Shown here piece by piece: positions 8,351-17,626 of a DNA stretch of 64,000 nt (position 1 is its first letter; every line of letters begins with the position of its first letter). The DNA lies in the NCBI GenBank assembly GCA_028282885.1, contig JANQGX010000027.1:62001-126000 (forward strand), in the 5' to 3' direction. Both the position numbers and the translations under genes were made by a program. This DNA is from SAR324 cluster bacterium. GTDB lineage: Bacteria; SAR324; XYD2-FULL-50-16. A model generated the notes under the pieces. The model saw nothing but the letters and a program-made list of their open reading frames with translations, did not search any database and was not told where the DNA came from.

Positions 8351-9958
8351 ATGAGATTGTGCAAACAGTTCGGCATTGCTTTGATGGCTTTTTTTGCCCT
8401 GGGTATTTTGCTCAGCGGGCCTGTCATGGCAAAATCCCCCAAGGATGTATTGGTTTATGAGCTTTACGGTGAACCGGAAGGGTTGGATCCCGCAGATGCG
8501 TACGACCAAAGATCATCAAACGTGATCGCTAATATTTATGATCAACTCGTACAATTTGACGGGCCTGACGCCAGCAAGATCGTACCGATGCTGGCCGAAA
8601 GCTGGAAAATCACCGATGGAGGTAAAACTTACACTTTTAAAATCAGGAAAGGTGCCAAGTTTCATGACGGATCGGAAGTGACAGCAGCAGCCGTCAAGTA
8701 TTCCCTGGATCGTGTGGTTACCATGGGCAGGCCGCCGTCCTGGATGTTGAAGATGATCATCGACGAGAAGAGCTTAACTGTTAAGGATAAGTACACAGTG
8801 GTGATGAAGTTGAAAAAACCTTACGCTGCAGCCCTCTCCATTCTGACGCACGCTTCAGCCTCAATTGTGAATCCGAAACTGGTAGAGGCTCATGGTGGTG
8901 TTGAAAAAGACAAAGAGAACACCTGGATGAACCAGAATGAAGCCGGTTCCGGTCCTTTCAAACTTAAGCGCTGGGTTCCTGCTGAAAGAATCACCCTGGT
9001 CAGAAACGATGATTACTGGGGTAAGAAGCCGATGTTGAGAGAAGTTCGCATTCCCATGATTCCTGAAATCGGAACCCGTGTTATGATGCTCAAGACCGGT
9101 GATGCCGATATCCATGACTTTTTTCCATCCGTTAACATCCCCGATGTTATGGGATCCGATGGTCTGATTATCAAGCCGCAGCCCTCTTTCAGCCTGATCG
9201 CAATCTCCCTGGGTTGTCGGGGAGCACTGGCTGAGAAAGAGGTTCGCCAGGCCGTCTCCTGGGCTTTCCCCTATGAGATGGTGCTCAAGTATATCTACCA
9301 GGGTTACTCCAAGCGTGCCCAGGGTGCAGTTCCGGAAGGCATGTTCGGATTTCACAAGTTCTCCAAGGATGAGCTTTACTCCCTCGATCTGGACAAGGCA
9401 AATGCCCTTCTGGATGGTGCAGGCTGGAAATGGGCGGGTACCAAGGGTGAAGGCTATCGCAGTAAGAACGGTAAAGAGCTGAAAGCTGAAGTGTTGGTTC
9501 CCGAAGGTGACGAGAACAAGATCCAGCAGACCATTATGTGGCAGCAGAATCTGCGCAAGGTTGGTTTTAACCTTGTCATTCGCCAGATCGCCTGGTCAAT
9601 TGCCTACAAGACCATCAGGAATCATGAATCAGATGCCATTTTCAGTGGTTGGAATCCTGATTACGCGGATCCCGATAACTACGTTGACGCCATGATCAAA
9701 AGCGGCAATGCCCAGGCTATTTACGGTTCCAGCTACAACAACCCGGAAATCGATAAGCTGATCGATCAGGCCAAATGGGAACCCGATACCAAAAAACGGG
9801 CTGCACTCTACAAGAAAATCCAGGAGATCAACAAAGACGATGCTTCCTGGGTCTGGATTGCTCAGAATGCAAATGTCGCCGTGCTGAACAGTCGGGTCAA
9901 AGGTTACTATTTTAATGGTATCGCTCCCATCAACTTTAGTGCTATTTACAAGGAGTAG
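8351..9958 (+). CDS. Peptide/nickel-type ABC transporter substrate-binding protein (SBP family 5)
   Basis: This 535-residue periplasmic binding protein has a clear Sec signal peptide (LCKQFGIALMAFFALGILLSG, cleavage near Ala27). Family-5 motifs follow: LVYELYGEPEGLDPADAYD, MLAESWKITDGGKTYTFKIRKGAKFHDGSEVTAAAVKYSLDR (read in parts), and the late YADPDNYVD block. It binds di- or oligopeptides or related ligands and delivers them to the permeases at 10090 and 11106. A strong AGGAGG precedes the ATG. It heads the five-gene operon 8351-13980. Substrate cannot be read from sequence; the penicillin acylase nearby suggests an N-acyl compound or peptide. Confidence 0.9.
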   Translation: MRLCKQFGIALMAFFALGILLSGPVMAKSPKDVLVYELYGEPEGLDPADAYDQRSSNVIANIYDQLVQFDGPDASKIVPMLAESWKITDGGKTYTFKIRKGAKFHDGSEVTAAAVKYSLDRVVTMGRPPSWMLKMIIDEKSLTVKDKYTVVMKLKKPYAAALSILTHASASIVNPKLVEAHGGVEKDKENTWMNQNEAGSGPFKLKRWVPAERITLVRNDDYWGKKPMLREVRIPMIPEIGTRVMMLKTGDADIHDFFPSVNIPDVMGSDGLIIKPQPSFSLIAISLGCRGALAEKEVRQAVSWAFPYEMVLKYIYQGYSKRAQGAVPEGMFGFHKFSKDELYSLDLDKANALLDGAGWKWAGTKGEGYRSKNGKELKAEVLVPEGDENKIQQTIMWQQNLRKVGFNLVIRQIAWSIAYKTIRNHESDAIFSGWNPDYADPDNYVDAMIKSGNAQAIYGSSYNNPEIDKLIDQAKWEPDTKKRAALYKKIQEINKDDASWVWIAQNANVAVLNSRVKGYYFNGIAPINFSAIYKE

Positions 9959-10089
9959 TTCCATTGCCACCCAAAGCATGACCGGTTAAATTCAGCCGTT
10001 TGTTACCTCACGCGGTTTGTATACCCGGCACACCTTGGCGGGGAGGCGTCCGGCCCTCCCTGCTGTAATCTGACGCTGAAATCCAATTC
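9959..10089 (+). other. Intercistronic spacer with small stem-loop
   Basis: This spacer between the binding-protein and permease genes contains GGGAGG (10041-10046) pairing with CCTCCC (10055-10060) around an 8-nt loop. No T-run follows, so it is more likely an mRNA-stabilising stem that favours the abundant binding protein than a terminator. Confidence 0.35.
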
Positions 10090-11109
10090 ATGAGCTTGCG
10101 TAAGTATCTATTAAGGCGGTTGGTACTGTTGATTCCGGTATTGTTGGGCGTGCTAACCCTGTCCTTTGTTATTTCCTATGTTATTCCGGCAGATCCGGTT
10201 CGATCCTGGGCCGGACCACAGGCGAGACCCGAACAATTGGAGGTTTTGCGAAAGCAGTATCATCTGGACAAGCCCCTTCATCTACAGATCGGTTACTACC
10301 TGAAGAGTTTGGTCATCGATTGGGACTTGGGAACTTCCCCGACCACTCGTCGACCGGTTATTGAAGATCTGAAAGCATTCTTCCCGGCAACTTTCGAGCT
10401 GGCGTTTTGCGCCTTTGTGCTGGCCGTTATTATGGGGGTTCCCTTAGGGGTTATCTCCGCCTTAAAGAGGAATCAGCTCATCGATCACTTCTCAAGGGTG
10501 GTGGCCCTGTTCGGAGTCTCCACCCCGCTATTCTGGTCTGCTCTCATTCTGCAGTTTATCTTTTATTACAAGTTGGGCTGGTTACCCGGATTCGGCAGAT
10601 CCGATTTCGAAATCGAACGATACACCGGATTCATCCTTTTGGATTGCCTGCTGAACAACAATTGGGAGGCCTTTAAAGACAGCCTGGAGAGATTGATCCT
10701 GCCGTCGGTAACCCTTGCCTTCTACTCCATGGGATACCTGGTCAGAATTACCAGGGGTAGCATGCTGGAGGTTTTGGGGGCAGAATATGTTACGACAGCC
10801 AGGGCGAAAGGACTCCCGGCACGTGTCATCTATTTTCGTCACGCCCTTAAAAATGCTATCATTCCGCCCATCACGGTTCTGGGATTTACCTTTGGCTGGT
10901 TGCTGGCAGGAACCGTACTCCTGGAAACCATTTTTGCCTGGCCCGGTATGGGCCGGTACGCCGCAGGCTCGATTGTACGGATTGATCTTCCTGCCATTGT
11001 CGGATATACCCTGATCGTTGCTGTCTTCATGATTATATCAAACCTGCTGGTGGACATATCTTATAGCATTATCGATCCCAGGGTGAGGGTGGGAGGTAAG
11101 TTCAAATGA
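10090..11109 (+). CDS. dppB: Dpp/Opp-type ABC transporter permease, DppB-like
   Basis: The 339-residue integral membrane protein starts with the standard RRLVLLIPVLLGVLTLSFVISYVIPADP opening of the DppB/OppB class, followed by about six membrane spans. The EAA loop that docks on the ATPases is visible as EVLGAEYVTTARAKGLPARVI, and the C-terminus ends with the typical DISYSIIDPRVRVG. It forms the import channel with the permease encoded next, which starts inside its stop codon (ATGA overlap at 11106). Symbol is by class only; the substrate may not be a dipeptide. Confidence 0.9.
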   Translation: MSLRKYLLRRLVLLIPVLLGVLTLSFVISYVIPADPVRSWAGPQARPEQLEVLRKQYHLDKPLHLQIGYYLKSLVIDWDLGTSPTTRRPVIEDLKAFFPATFELAFCAFVLAVIMGVPLGVISALKRNQLIDHFSRVVALFGVSTPLFWSALILQFIFYYKLGWLPGFGRSDFEIERYTGFILLDCLLNNNWEAFKDSLERLILPSVTLAFYSMGYLVRITRGSMLEVLGAEYVTTARAKGLPARVIYFRHALKNAIIPPITVLGFTFGWLLAGTVLLETIFAWPGMGRYAAGSIVRIDLPAIVGYTLIVAVFMIISNLLVDISYSIIDPRVRVGGKFK

Positions 11110-12038
11110 AAGATTCAAGTCTGGTTTTATTATCGTCTCGTTATAGTATTTTAAAGAAACGACTGCATCCTGCCACCAAGGAAATAGGCCTGACCCTCTA
11201 TGTCATCAGGCGCAGTTTCCTGGCGATGATCGGTTTTGTAATTGTACTCTCCTTTATATTTATTGCATTTTTCGGGGAGTATATTGCCCCTCACGATCCC
11301 TACGAGACAAACATTGTCCAACGATTCTCACCGCCTTCAACAGAACATCTTCTTGGGACCGATAAGCTGGGTCGCGATATATTCAGCAGGATTCTTCATG
11401 GAGCAAAATACAGCATCAGGGCCGGATTGTTGGTGCTGTTGATTGCTGTTCCCCTGGGGGTGATGCTGGGAGGGATCGCCGGATTGTATGGGGGATGGAT
11501 AGATGAAGTCATCATGAGGGTGACCGACATTTTTCTGGCCTATCCCTATCTGATACTGGCGATGGCGTTCTCGGCCGCTCTTGGACCATCCCTGTTTAAT
11601 GCCATGCTTGCATTGTCCATTGTATGGTGGCCGATGTATACCAGGTTGGTGCGTGGTCAGGCATTATCGGTCAGGGAAAGCCTTTATGTAGAAGCTGCCC
11701 GATCCAAGGGTGCCGGTAATTTCTACCTGATTTACAAACATATTCTCCCCAACTGTCTCTCTCCCATACTGGTAACCTTTACCCTGGATATGGGCTGGAT
11801 TATCCTGGCCACCGCCTCTCTCAGTTTTCTCGGCTTTGGCGCGCAGCCTCCTCTACCCGAATGGGGTAAGATGGTAAGCGACGGCCGTATCTACATCATG
11901 CAGGCTTGGTGGGTTTCCCTGATCCCGGGTTTGACGATTGGTTTGACAGTGCTGGGATTTAACCTTCTGGGAGACGGTATCCGTGATGCACTAGACCCCA
12001 AATTAAGAAGAGTGATTGAGGTGAAATGGAAAAAGTAG
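11106..12038 (+). CDS. dppC: Dpp/Opp-type ABC transporter permease, DppC-like
   Basis: The 310-residue partner permease has the DppC signature order: one N-terminal span, then HDPYETNIVQRFSPPSTEHLLGTDKLGRDIFSRILHG (the conserved GTD-x-LGRD motif), then five more spans. The EAA loop reads YVEAARSKGAGNFYLIYKHILPN. The SFLGFGAQPPLPEWGKM segment before the last spans is typical. Its ATG overlaps the stop of the preceding gene by 4 nt and its end overlaps the next start by 13 nt, indicating translational coupling. Confidence 0.9.
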   Translation: MKDSSLVLLSSRYSILKKRLHPATKEIGLTLYVIRRSFLAMIGFVIVLSFIFIAFFGEYIAPHDPYETNIVQRFSPPSTEHLLGTDKLGRDIFSRILHGAKYSIRAGLLVLLIAVPLGVMLGGIAGLYGGWIDEVIMRVTDIFLAYPYLILAMAFSAALGPSLFNAMLALSIVWWPMYTRLVRGQALSVRESLYVEAARSKGAGNFYLIYKHILPNCLSPILVTFTLDMGWIILATASLSFLGFGAQPPLPEWGKMVSDGRIYIMQAWWVSLIPGLTIGLTVLGFNLLGDGIRDALDPKLRRVIEVKWKK

Positions 12039-13009
12039 ACCCGTTGTTATCCGTAAAAGATCTGAAAACCCAGTTTTTTACTTATGGGGGTGTTGTACAG
12101 GCCCTGGATGAGGTGAGTTTTGAGATCCACAGCGGGGAAGTCTTTGGACTGGTTGGGGAGAGTGGTTGTGGCAAGTCCGTGACAGTCTCTTCCATTCTGG
12201 GATTGGTTCAAAAACCCGGCAGGATTGTCTCCGGTCGTATCGATTTCAAATCGGAGAATCTGCTGGAAAAAAGTGAAAGGCAAATGAACGATGTCCGTGG
12301 ATCCTCAATTTCCATCATTTTTCAGGATCCGACCAGTTCGCTGAATCCTCTTTTTAAAATTGGTTACCAGGTTGCAGAACCGCTGATTTATCATCAATAC
12401 AAAAAAAACAAGGAGGCTCAAAGCCGGGCTGTTGAACTCCTGAAGCGAATGGGAATTCCTGATCCTGCCAAAAAAGCCAAATGCTATCCTTTCGAGCTGA
12501 GCGGGGGGATGAGGCAACGAGTGATGATTGCCATGGCACTGGCTTGCCAGCCGGATCTGTTGATCGCGGATGAACCCACAACCAATCTGGATGTTACCAT
12601 TGAGCGGCAGATCCTCAGTCTGGTTCGGGAACTGCAGGCAGAAACCGGCACTTCCCTGCTCTGGATAACGCACGATCTGGCCATTATTGCGGAAATGTGC
12701 GATCGGGTAGGAGTGATGTATGCTGGAAATATCGTTGAAGTTGCTGATGTCAAAACCCTGTTTCGAGATCCCAGGCATCCATACACGGTCAAACTACTAA
12801 AGGCAATTCCATCCGAAGAACATTCGGTTGATGTTTTGGATGAAATACCGGGAGCAGTACCCCAACTAATTTCTCCTCCACCCGGGTGCCGCTTTCACCC
12901 ACGTTGTGAACATGCCATGGAGATCTGCAAAGTTCAGAAACCGGCTGTCAATCAGCTTAATTCCGATCACTCAGTAGCCTGCCACCTGGCAGCGGAAGAA
13001 GGGAGGTAA
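12026..13009 (+). CDS. dppD: Dpp/Opp-type ABC transporter ATPase, DppD-like
   Basis: The 327-residue cytoplasmic ATPase has Walker A GESGCGKS, Q-loop FQDPTSSLNP, signature LSGGMRQR, Walker [10 protein letters not shown] and the switch His in ITHDL. The C-terminal oligopeptide/dipeptide extension ends with CRFHPRCEHAMEIC, whose cysteines match the Fe-S-type motif of this subfamily. It pairs with the ATPase at 13012 to power the importer. A GAGGTG ribosome-binding site lies inside the end of the upstream gene. Confidence 0.92.
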   Translation: MEKVDPLLSVKDLKTQFFTYGGVVQALDEVSFEIHSGEVFGLVGESGCGKSVTVSSILGLVQKPGRIVSGRIDFKSENLLEKSERQMNDVRGSSISIIFQDPTSSLNPLFKIGYQVAEPLIYHQYKKNKEAQSRAVELLKRMGIPDPAKKAKCYPFELSGGMRQRVMIAMALACQPDLLIADEPTTNLDVTIERQILSLVRELQAETGTSLLWITHDLAIIAEMCDRVGVMYAGNIVEVADVKTLFRDPRHPYTVKLLKAIPSEEHSVDVLDEIPGAVPQLISPPPGCRFHPRCEHAMEICKVQKPAVNQLNSDHSVACHLAAEEGR

Positions 13010-13011
13010 CA

Positions 13012-13980
13012 TTGTCTGCACCACTTTTCAAATGCGAGAACCTCTCAAAGTTTTTCCCGATTAAGAGCTTCCTTAAAACCACCGCCAAGGTCCACGCAGT
13101 TGATCATGTGGATCTTGAGATTCCGCTGCACCAGACCTACGGATTGGTTGGAGAGAGTGGGTGCGGAAAATCGACCATCTCCAGAACCATCATGGGCATT
13201 ACCAGCCCTACAACAGGAACGGTAAAGTATAACGGGCGAGATACCTCCCGGTTTTCCAAAAAAGAGTGGTTGGATTTCAGAAAGAGAACCTCCTTTGTTT
13301 TTCAGGACCCCTATTCCACCCTCGATCCCAGAATGATCATCGCGGATGTCGTCGGAGAACCCCTGGCGATTCACAAGGTTGCCTTTGGTGAGGATCGGGA
13401 GGAAATTGTCCTGAATCTGATGGAACTTGTCGGGTTGAAATCGGATCACATGTATCGCTATCCACACGAATTCAGCGGTGGACAGAGACAGAGAATCGCT
13501 ATCGCCAGGGCTCTGGCCGGGGATCCGGAGTTCATTTTGCTCGATGAAGCAACCTCGGCCCTGGATGTTTCGGTTCAGGCCAAGATTCTCAACCTCCTGA
13601 ATCGGTTGAAAAGTGAACTGAACCTGACCTATCTCTTCATCTCCCACAACCTGGGCGTGATCCGCTACATCAGTGACAAGGTTGGTGTCATGTACCTGGG
13701 GAAACTGGTGGAGGAAGGTGAAACCCAAAAGCTGCTCGATAATCCCCTGCATCCGTACACGATTGGCCTGTTGGCAGCATCACCGAAAATTGATCCCGAA
13801 CTGAGACGAAGAACCGCAGATGTGGTATTAACCGGAGAAGTTCCCAGCGCACAAAATCCGCCTCCGGGATGTCGATTTCATCCGCGTTGCCCGCGGGCGA
13901 CACCGATCTGTTCTCAATCGGTTCCTCCCCTGGAAGACGTTGGTGAAGGACACAGGGTTGCCTGCTTCAACCTGGAGTGA
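13012..13980 (+). CDS. dppF: Dpp/Opp-type ABC transporter ATPase, DppF-like
   Basis: This is the second ATPase, 322 residues, with Walker A GESGCGKS, Q-loop FQDPYSTLDP, signature FSGGQRQR, Walker B FILLDEATSALD and His in ISHNL. The C-terminus has the CRFHPRCPRATPIC motif. The start is a TTG at 13012 with a strong GGGAGGT immediately upstream; no ATG gives a better N-terminus. It closes the operon, and the long inverted repeat at 14028-14128 follows its stop. Confidence 0.9.
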   Translation: MSAPLFKCENLSKFFPIKSFLKTTAKVHAVDHVDLEIPLHQTYGLVGESGCGKSTISRTIMGITSPTTGTVKYNGRDTSRFSKKEWLDFRKRTSFVFQDPYSTLDPRMIIADVVGEPLAIHKVAFGEDREEIVLNLMELVGLKSDHMYRYPHEFSGGQRQRIAIARALAGDPEFILLDEATSALDVSVQAKILNLLNRLKSELNLTYLFISHNLGVIRYISDKVGVMYLGKLVEEGETQKLLDNPLHPYTIGLLAASPKIDPELRRRTADVVLTGEVPSAQNPPPGCRFHPRCPRATPICSQSVPPLEDVGEGHRVACFNLE

Positions 13981-14027
13981 GTGAAAAGCCAAGAAACCTC
14001 TGAAAAAGGAATTAGTTTCATTTTCAG

Positions 14028-14128
14028 TGTCAAAGGATTATCATTTCAGGAAACGCATGAATCCTTCCCTGGAGCTCCGGGAAGCCATCCATGGCTTCCA
14101 AGGTTCCTAAAATGAAAATCCTTCGACA
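14028..14128. repeat. Long imperfect inverted repeat with internal palindromes
   Basis: A 25-nt left arm (14028-14052) pairs with a right arm (14104-14128) with only three mismatches. The enclosed 51 nt hold a second hairpin, GGAAGCCA-tcca-TGGCTTCC (14080-14099), and the palindrome GGAGCTCC (14071-14078). In minus-strand RNA two of the three mismatches become G-U pairs, so the structure looks better kept on that strand. It lies between dppF and the convergent AraC gene. It could be a bidirectional terminator-like structure, a REP/MITE-like element or a structured RNA. No T-run follows either arm. Confidence 0.7.
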
Positions 14129-14164
14129 TGCTGGATGATTATTTTCTAGAGGGTTTTTTTAAGT

Positions 14165-14305
14165 ATGAAAAAGAAAATCAAACCGGTTCAGAATCGGGAT
14201 ATCATTGCTATCATCATCGCCATCTACCAACTCCTCTTTCCGCTGGTGGTGGCGCTCTTCGTCACGGCCCTGATCGTTTTCGGAATCCTTCGCTTTCTGT
14301 TCTAA
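14165..14305 (+). CDS. Small single-span membrane protein (46 aa), hypothetical
   Basis: Reading ATG at 14165 to TAA at 14303-14305 gives a basic start (MKKKIKPVQNRD) followed by a strongly hydrophobic segment (about residues 13-44) ending ILRFLF. That is the usual pattern of a small inner-membrane protein. A purine-rich AGAGGG lies 11 nt upstream, a longer than ideal spacing. Its stop overlaps the stop of the convergent AraC gene (14302-14304). I recognise no family. It may be a small regulator of the neighbouring transporter, or a chance frame. Confidence 0.5.
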   Translation: MKKKIKPVQNRDIIAIIIAIYQLLFPLVVALFVTALIVFGILRFLF

Positions 14306-15066
14306 AGACAAACAGCTTCAGCTTTTCTTATGCTTCCGGGCGTACAGCCGAATTGGGCCTTAAAGGTATTGTTCAGCGCGCTCTGACTTGAGAACCCGGT
14401 TTCATTTGAAATTTCCACAATTGACATGCGGGTTGTTTCAAGAAGCTGTCGCGCCTTTTCCACTCTTCTTTTGATAAGATATTGGCGGGGGGATATACCG
14501 GTCTCCTGGCGGAACAGGGTGAAAAAATGGCTCGGGCTGGTGTGAACCTTCCTGGCCAGATCCTCCACACAAATCTTTTCACTCATGTGATTGTCCAGGT
14601 AGCGGTCGATAACCTCCAGATCGATTCTCTGGGGTGTTTCGTTTTCCGGAAAAATCCGATCGGTAAGCAATTGTTTGAAGATATTGACGATATTCTGACT
14701 GAAAGCGTCATGCCCTATCTCTGAAGAGCCCTCATATTCTGGCAGCTCAAGCGTTGCAAACTGGATGAATTTTCTCATGCTGAGATCAATGGTAAAAACC
14801 CGGGGCTGTTCAAATATCCTTTTGATCGTATCGTCAAGACGAGTCTGGGTAAAATTGATGGTGATATTCCTGTTCTCCTGATGACCGAAAAAATGATGAT
14901 ACGTCTGGGACGGAATGGCGCAGCCTCTCAATTGATCCAGATTGACGTCGGTTTCCTCCACCCGGATTTTACTGCAACCGCTGATACCGAAAACAAGTTG
15001 TGGATAACGGTGTTTATGCTCTTCAGGTTCCTTTGGAGATTCAAAAACAAAAGCCGAATTTGGCAT
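14302..15066 (-). CDS. AraC-family transcriptional regulator with N-terminal cupin
   Basis: The 254-residue protein has a cupin-like N-terminal ligand domain (HKHRYPQLVFGISG and a YHHFFGHQ metal-like strand) and a C-terminal double helix-turn-helix (about 150-250): VEDLARKVHTSPSHFFTLFRQETGISPRQYL, read in parts, then VEISNETGFSSQSALNNTFKAQFGCTPG. A GGGAGA ribosome-binding site precedes the ATG at 15066. It sits between the Dpp-type operon and the penicillin acylase, on the same strand as the acylase, and probably controls one or both in response to the imported compound. Confidence 0.9.
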   Translation of the reverse strand: MPNSAFVFESPKEPEEHKHRYPQLVFGISGCSKIRVEETDVNLDQLRGCAIPSQTYHHFFGHQENRNITINFTQTRLDDTIKRIFEQPRVFTIDLSMRKFIQFATLELPEYEGSSEIGHDAFSQNIVNIFKQLLTDRIFPENETPQRIDLEVIDRYLDNHMSEKICVEDLARKVHTSPSHFFTLFRQETGISPRQYLIKRRVEKARQLLETTRMSIVEISNETGFSSQSALNNTFKAQFGCTPGSIRKAEAVCL

Positions 15067-15253
15067 GGAAGTCTCCCGAAAAATGGTGGAGGAAACTCAG
15101 TTGTATTCAACAACTATTGTTAAGTGCAACTAATCCTAGACTGTTTTTGGGAAAATGTGAATAGCTTTTGCACAAATCATAAACAAATCGGGAGGCACAA
15201 CACCTGTTTTCACAAAAATGGTTATTGTGTCCCCTGTTTCAATTTTATAGAGA

Positions 15254-17626
15254 TTATTCGGGTACCATGTTCAAGACATAACGGGAGTCCGCTTCGATGC
15301 TGGCTCTATCCAGAACAAAAGGACGAAACTTCCCGGTTCTCCACATTTCCGCCTGATCGTCATAGTGGGGTGACATAAAATTCCCGGAGATGCCTGCCGG
15401 AATGATTCTTTTTGAATTGCTCCGGTCGGCGAAGTCTACGATATAACGAAGCGAAGCACCATGGTTGATGCTCCAGGGATCATAGAGCCTGTAAGGCATT
15501 GGATTGACAGTAGCCTGGCTACCACCCATGGGATACGGTCCTACGTTAAGGAAATAACCCATCAGGGCTGATGCTCTGCCAAACGGATGTTGCAGGGTGA
15601 TGGTGTGGAGCTTTCCCCACTCCCAGTCATCCATATTGCTGCCCAGTTTCTCATTCAAACTTTCGATACCATCTTTGAAGCTTTGTACAACAGTTGCACC
15701 CATGGTCTCTGTTTCCCCCGTTTCCGGATCGTCAAACCAGATTGAACCTTTTTTGTTGAACATATCCCGCAGGGTGTTCATCACCACATAGGCGTTTTTA
15801 ATATATTGATCATAAAGCTCATCACCCAATCGTTTTTTGAAAGTGTTTTCGACCATGGCATTGAGAAAAGCATGAAATATGGAAGATTCCACACTTTCAG
15901 CGTCCGCAATATAATCCCACTTTTCCAGTCTGGAAACCGCCTCTTTCTGCAATTCGGTTAACTCCGATCGACCCAGTTGGCTGAGGAGAATCGGGACCCA
16001 TTCCCGGGCCTGGATCACTTTGTAGTCGGCCAGCATTCTCTCAAAGTCAGCCACCCCCAATTTATCTTTTTCAGTCAGCATTTCAACAATACGCATGTAT
16101 CGATCGGGGGTTGCGTAATAGTGGGAGATGGGATAAGGGTATTCCGGTCCTACATGCCGGTTGTTGGCGGTAGCAATCCAGCCCCTCTCCGGGTTGATCA
16201 GGTGAGGTTGCTCGTCGGTGGGAATATAGCCTTTCCACTCCTCTTTTCCTTCCCAGCCGTTAAGCGGCAGTGAACCGTCAAAACCTTCCCTCCTGGGTAT
16301 CCCGACTGCCGACCAATAGCCGATATTTCCCTGGTCATCGGCATAGACCCAATTCTGACCGGGACATTTGAAGTGATCAGCCGCTTTTCTGAAATCCTCA
16401 ATGCTTTCTGCCTTGTTCATGATCTGAAAAGCCTGCAGGGCTTCCAGCTTCTCATAGGCCGACCAGCGCATACTGACGGCGTAATCCTGACGGAGTTTGT
16501 ACCGGCTCACCGAATCTATGATCGGACCGTGGTGGGTTTTACGAATGGTGATATTCTGGTCTTCCTCTCCTTTGATCCGGATCACCTCGTTTTTGATCTC
16601 CATATCCACCCATTTCCCTTCGAACTCATACTGGTCGGGATTATCGGGATTGATTTTCTCATAGTAGAAGTCGGCATCGTCAGCCATTACATTGGTAAAT
16701 CCCCAGGCGGTCCGTTCATTGGCTCCGATAACGATGTAAGGTATACCCGGTAAAAGGGAGCCGGAGACATTGATGTTCGGGGTTACGATGTGCGCTTCGT
16801 ACCAGATTCCGGGAAGACCATGCCCGAGATGCGGATCGTTGGAAAGAATAGGTTGACCCGTCATTGACTTTTTCCCGGATATCACCCAGTTATTACTGGC
16901 CCCGCCGCCTTCATTGCCGGTTTGTTTGCGAGCGATGTTCATGGTTTTAAGGAAGTCCAGCATCGCTGATCCTTCGGGGATAATGGTGGGATAGCCGTTG
17001 GGATAGTCGGGGAAGATCTCCCTGGCCAAATCGGGGCCGACTTTCTGAACGGCTGCGGCATGTAGTAACTCGACGGAAAATGCGCCATTCAGATCCCAGG
17101 CCATATAATAATGAACCGCTACCCCGTCACTAAATTTCCAGGGTTCCGGTTTGTAACCCAAAATGGTGAACTCGATCGGCAAAGGACTCTGGGTTTCCAG
17201 GTAATGATTGACGCCGGCAGCAAAGGCGTTCCCGGCATCTTTGATATCCTGCGGGTATTGATCGGCGATCTCTTCGACATTTTTACCTGCAGTTATCGTT
17301 CTGAAAAACTTGTCGGTTTCCAGCATAGAGACACCGAAGATTTCAGAAAGTCTGCCCCTGGCGGCTCTGCGGACCAGATCCATATGAAACATCCTGTCCT
17401 GAGCCTGGGAATAACCCAAGGCAAAGTAAGCATCGTTATCTTTTTCAGCGTAGATATGGGGCATCCCGTAGGAATCCCTGATGATCTCCACCTTGTTCTC
17501 AATCGCCTTAATGGAGAGCGTGCCCTCGTAGTCCGGCAGGGTCATTTTAAGATAAAAGTAAACAATGATCAGCAGTAACAAAACCAGTGCTAATACTGTT
17601 GTCAATCCCCATTTTACTATTTTCAT
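15254..17626 (-). CDS. Penicillin acylase family protein (S45 Ntn hydrolase)
   Basis: The 790-residue precursor has an N-terminal hydrophobic anchor/signal (residues 8-26), an alpha region with VEIIRDSYGMPHIYAEKDNDAYFALGY (read in parts), and the autoproteolytic site GGGASNNW. There Ser244 becomes the N-terminal nucleophile of the beta chain. Downstream SNDPHLGHGLPGIWYEAHI is typical. The family hydrolyses amide bonds of acylated amines (penicillins, N-acyl-homoserine lactones, acyl amino acids) in the periplasm. The start has a GGAGGG 6 nt upstream. It is downstream of AraC on the same strand and near an Opp/Dpp importer, which suggests capture of the deacylated product. Confidence 0.92.
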   Translation of the reverse strand: MKIVKWGLTTVLALVLLLLIIVYFYLKMTLPDYEGTLSIKAIENKVEIIRDSYGMPHIYAEKDNDAYFALGYSQAQDRMFHMDLVRRAARGRLSEIFGVSMLETDKFFRTITAGKNVEEIADQYPQDIKDAGNAFAAGVNHYLETQSPLPIEFTILGYKPEPWKFSDGVAVHYYMAWDLNGAFSVELLHAAAVQKVGPDLAREIFPDYPNGYPTIIPEGSAMLDFLKTMNIARKQTGNEGGGASNNWVISGKKSMTGQPILSNDPHLGHGLPGIWYEAHIVTPNINVSGSLLPGIPYIVIGANERTAWGFTNVMADDADFYYEKINPDNPDQYEFEGKWVDMEIKNEVIRIKGEEDQNITIRKTHHGPIIDSVSRYKLRQDYAVSMRWSAYEKLEALQAFQIMNKAESIEDFRKAADHFKCPGQNWVYADDQGNIGYWSAVGIPRREGFDGSLPLNGWEGKEEWKGYIPTDEQPHLINPERGWIATANNRHVGPEYPYPISHYYATPDRYMRIVEMLTEKDKLGVADFERMLADYKVIQAREWVPILLSQLGRSELTELQKEAVSRLEKWDYIADAESVESSIFHAFLNAMVENTFKKRLGDELYDQYIKNAYVVMNTLRDMFNKKGSIWFDDPETGETETMGATVVQSFKDGIESLNEKLGSNMDDWEWGKLHTITLQHPFGRASALMGYFLNVGPYPMGGSQATVNPMPYRLYDPWSINHGASLRYIVDFADRSNSKRIIPAGISGNFMSPHYDDQAEMWRTGKFRPFVLDRASIEADSRYVLNMVPE

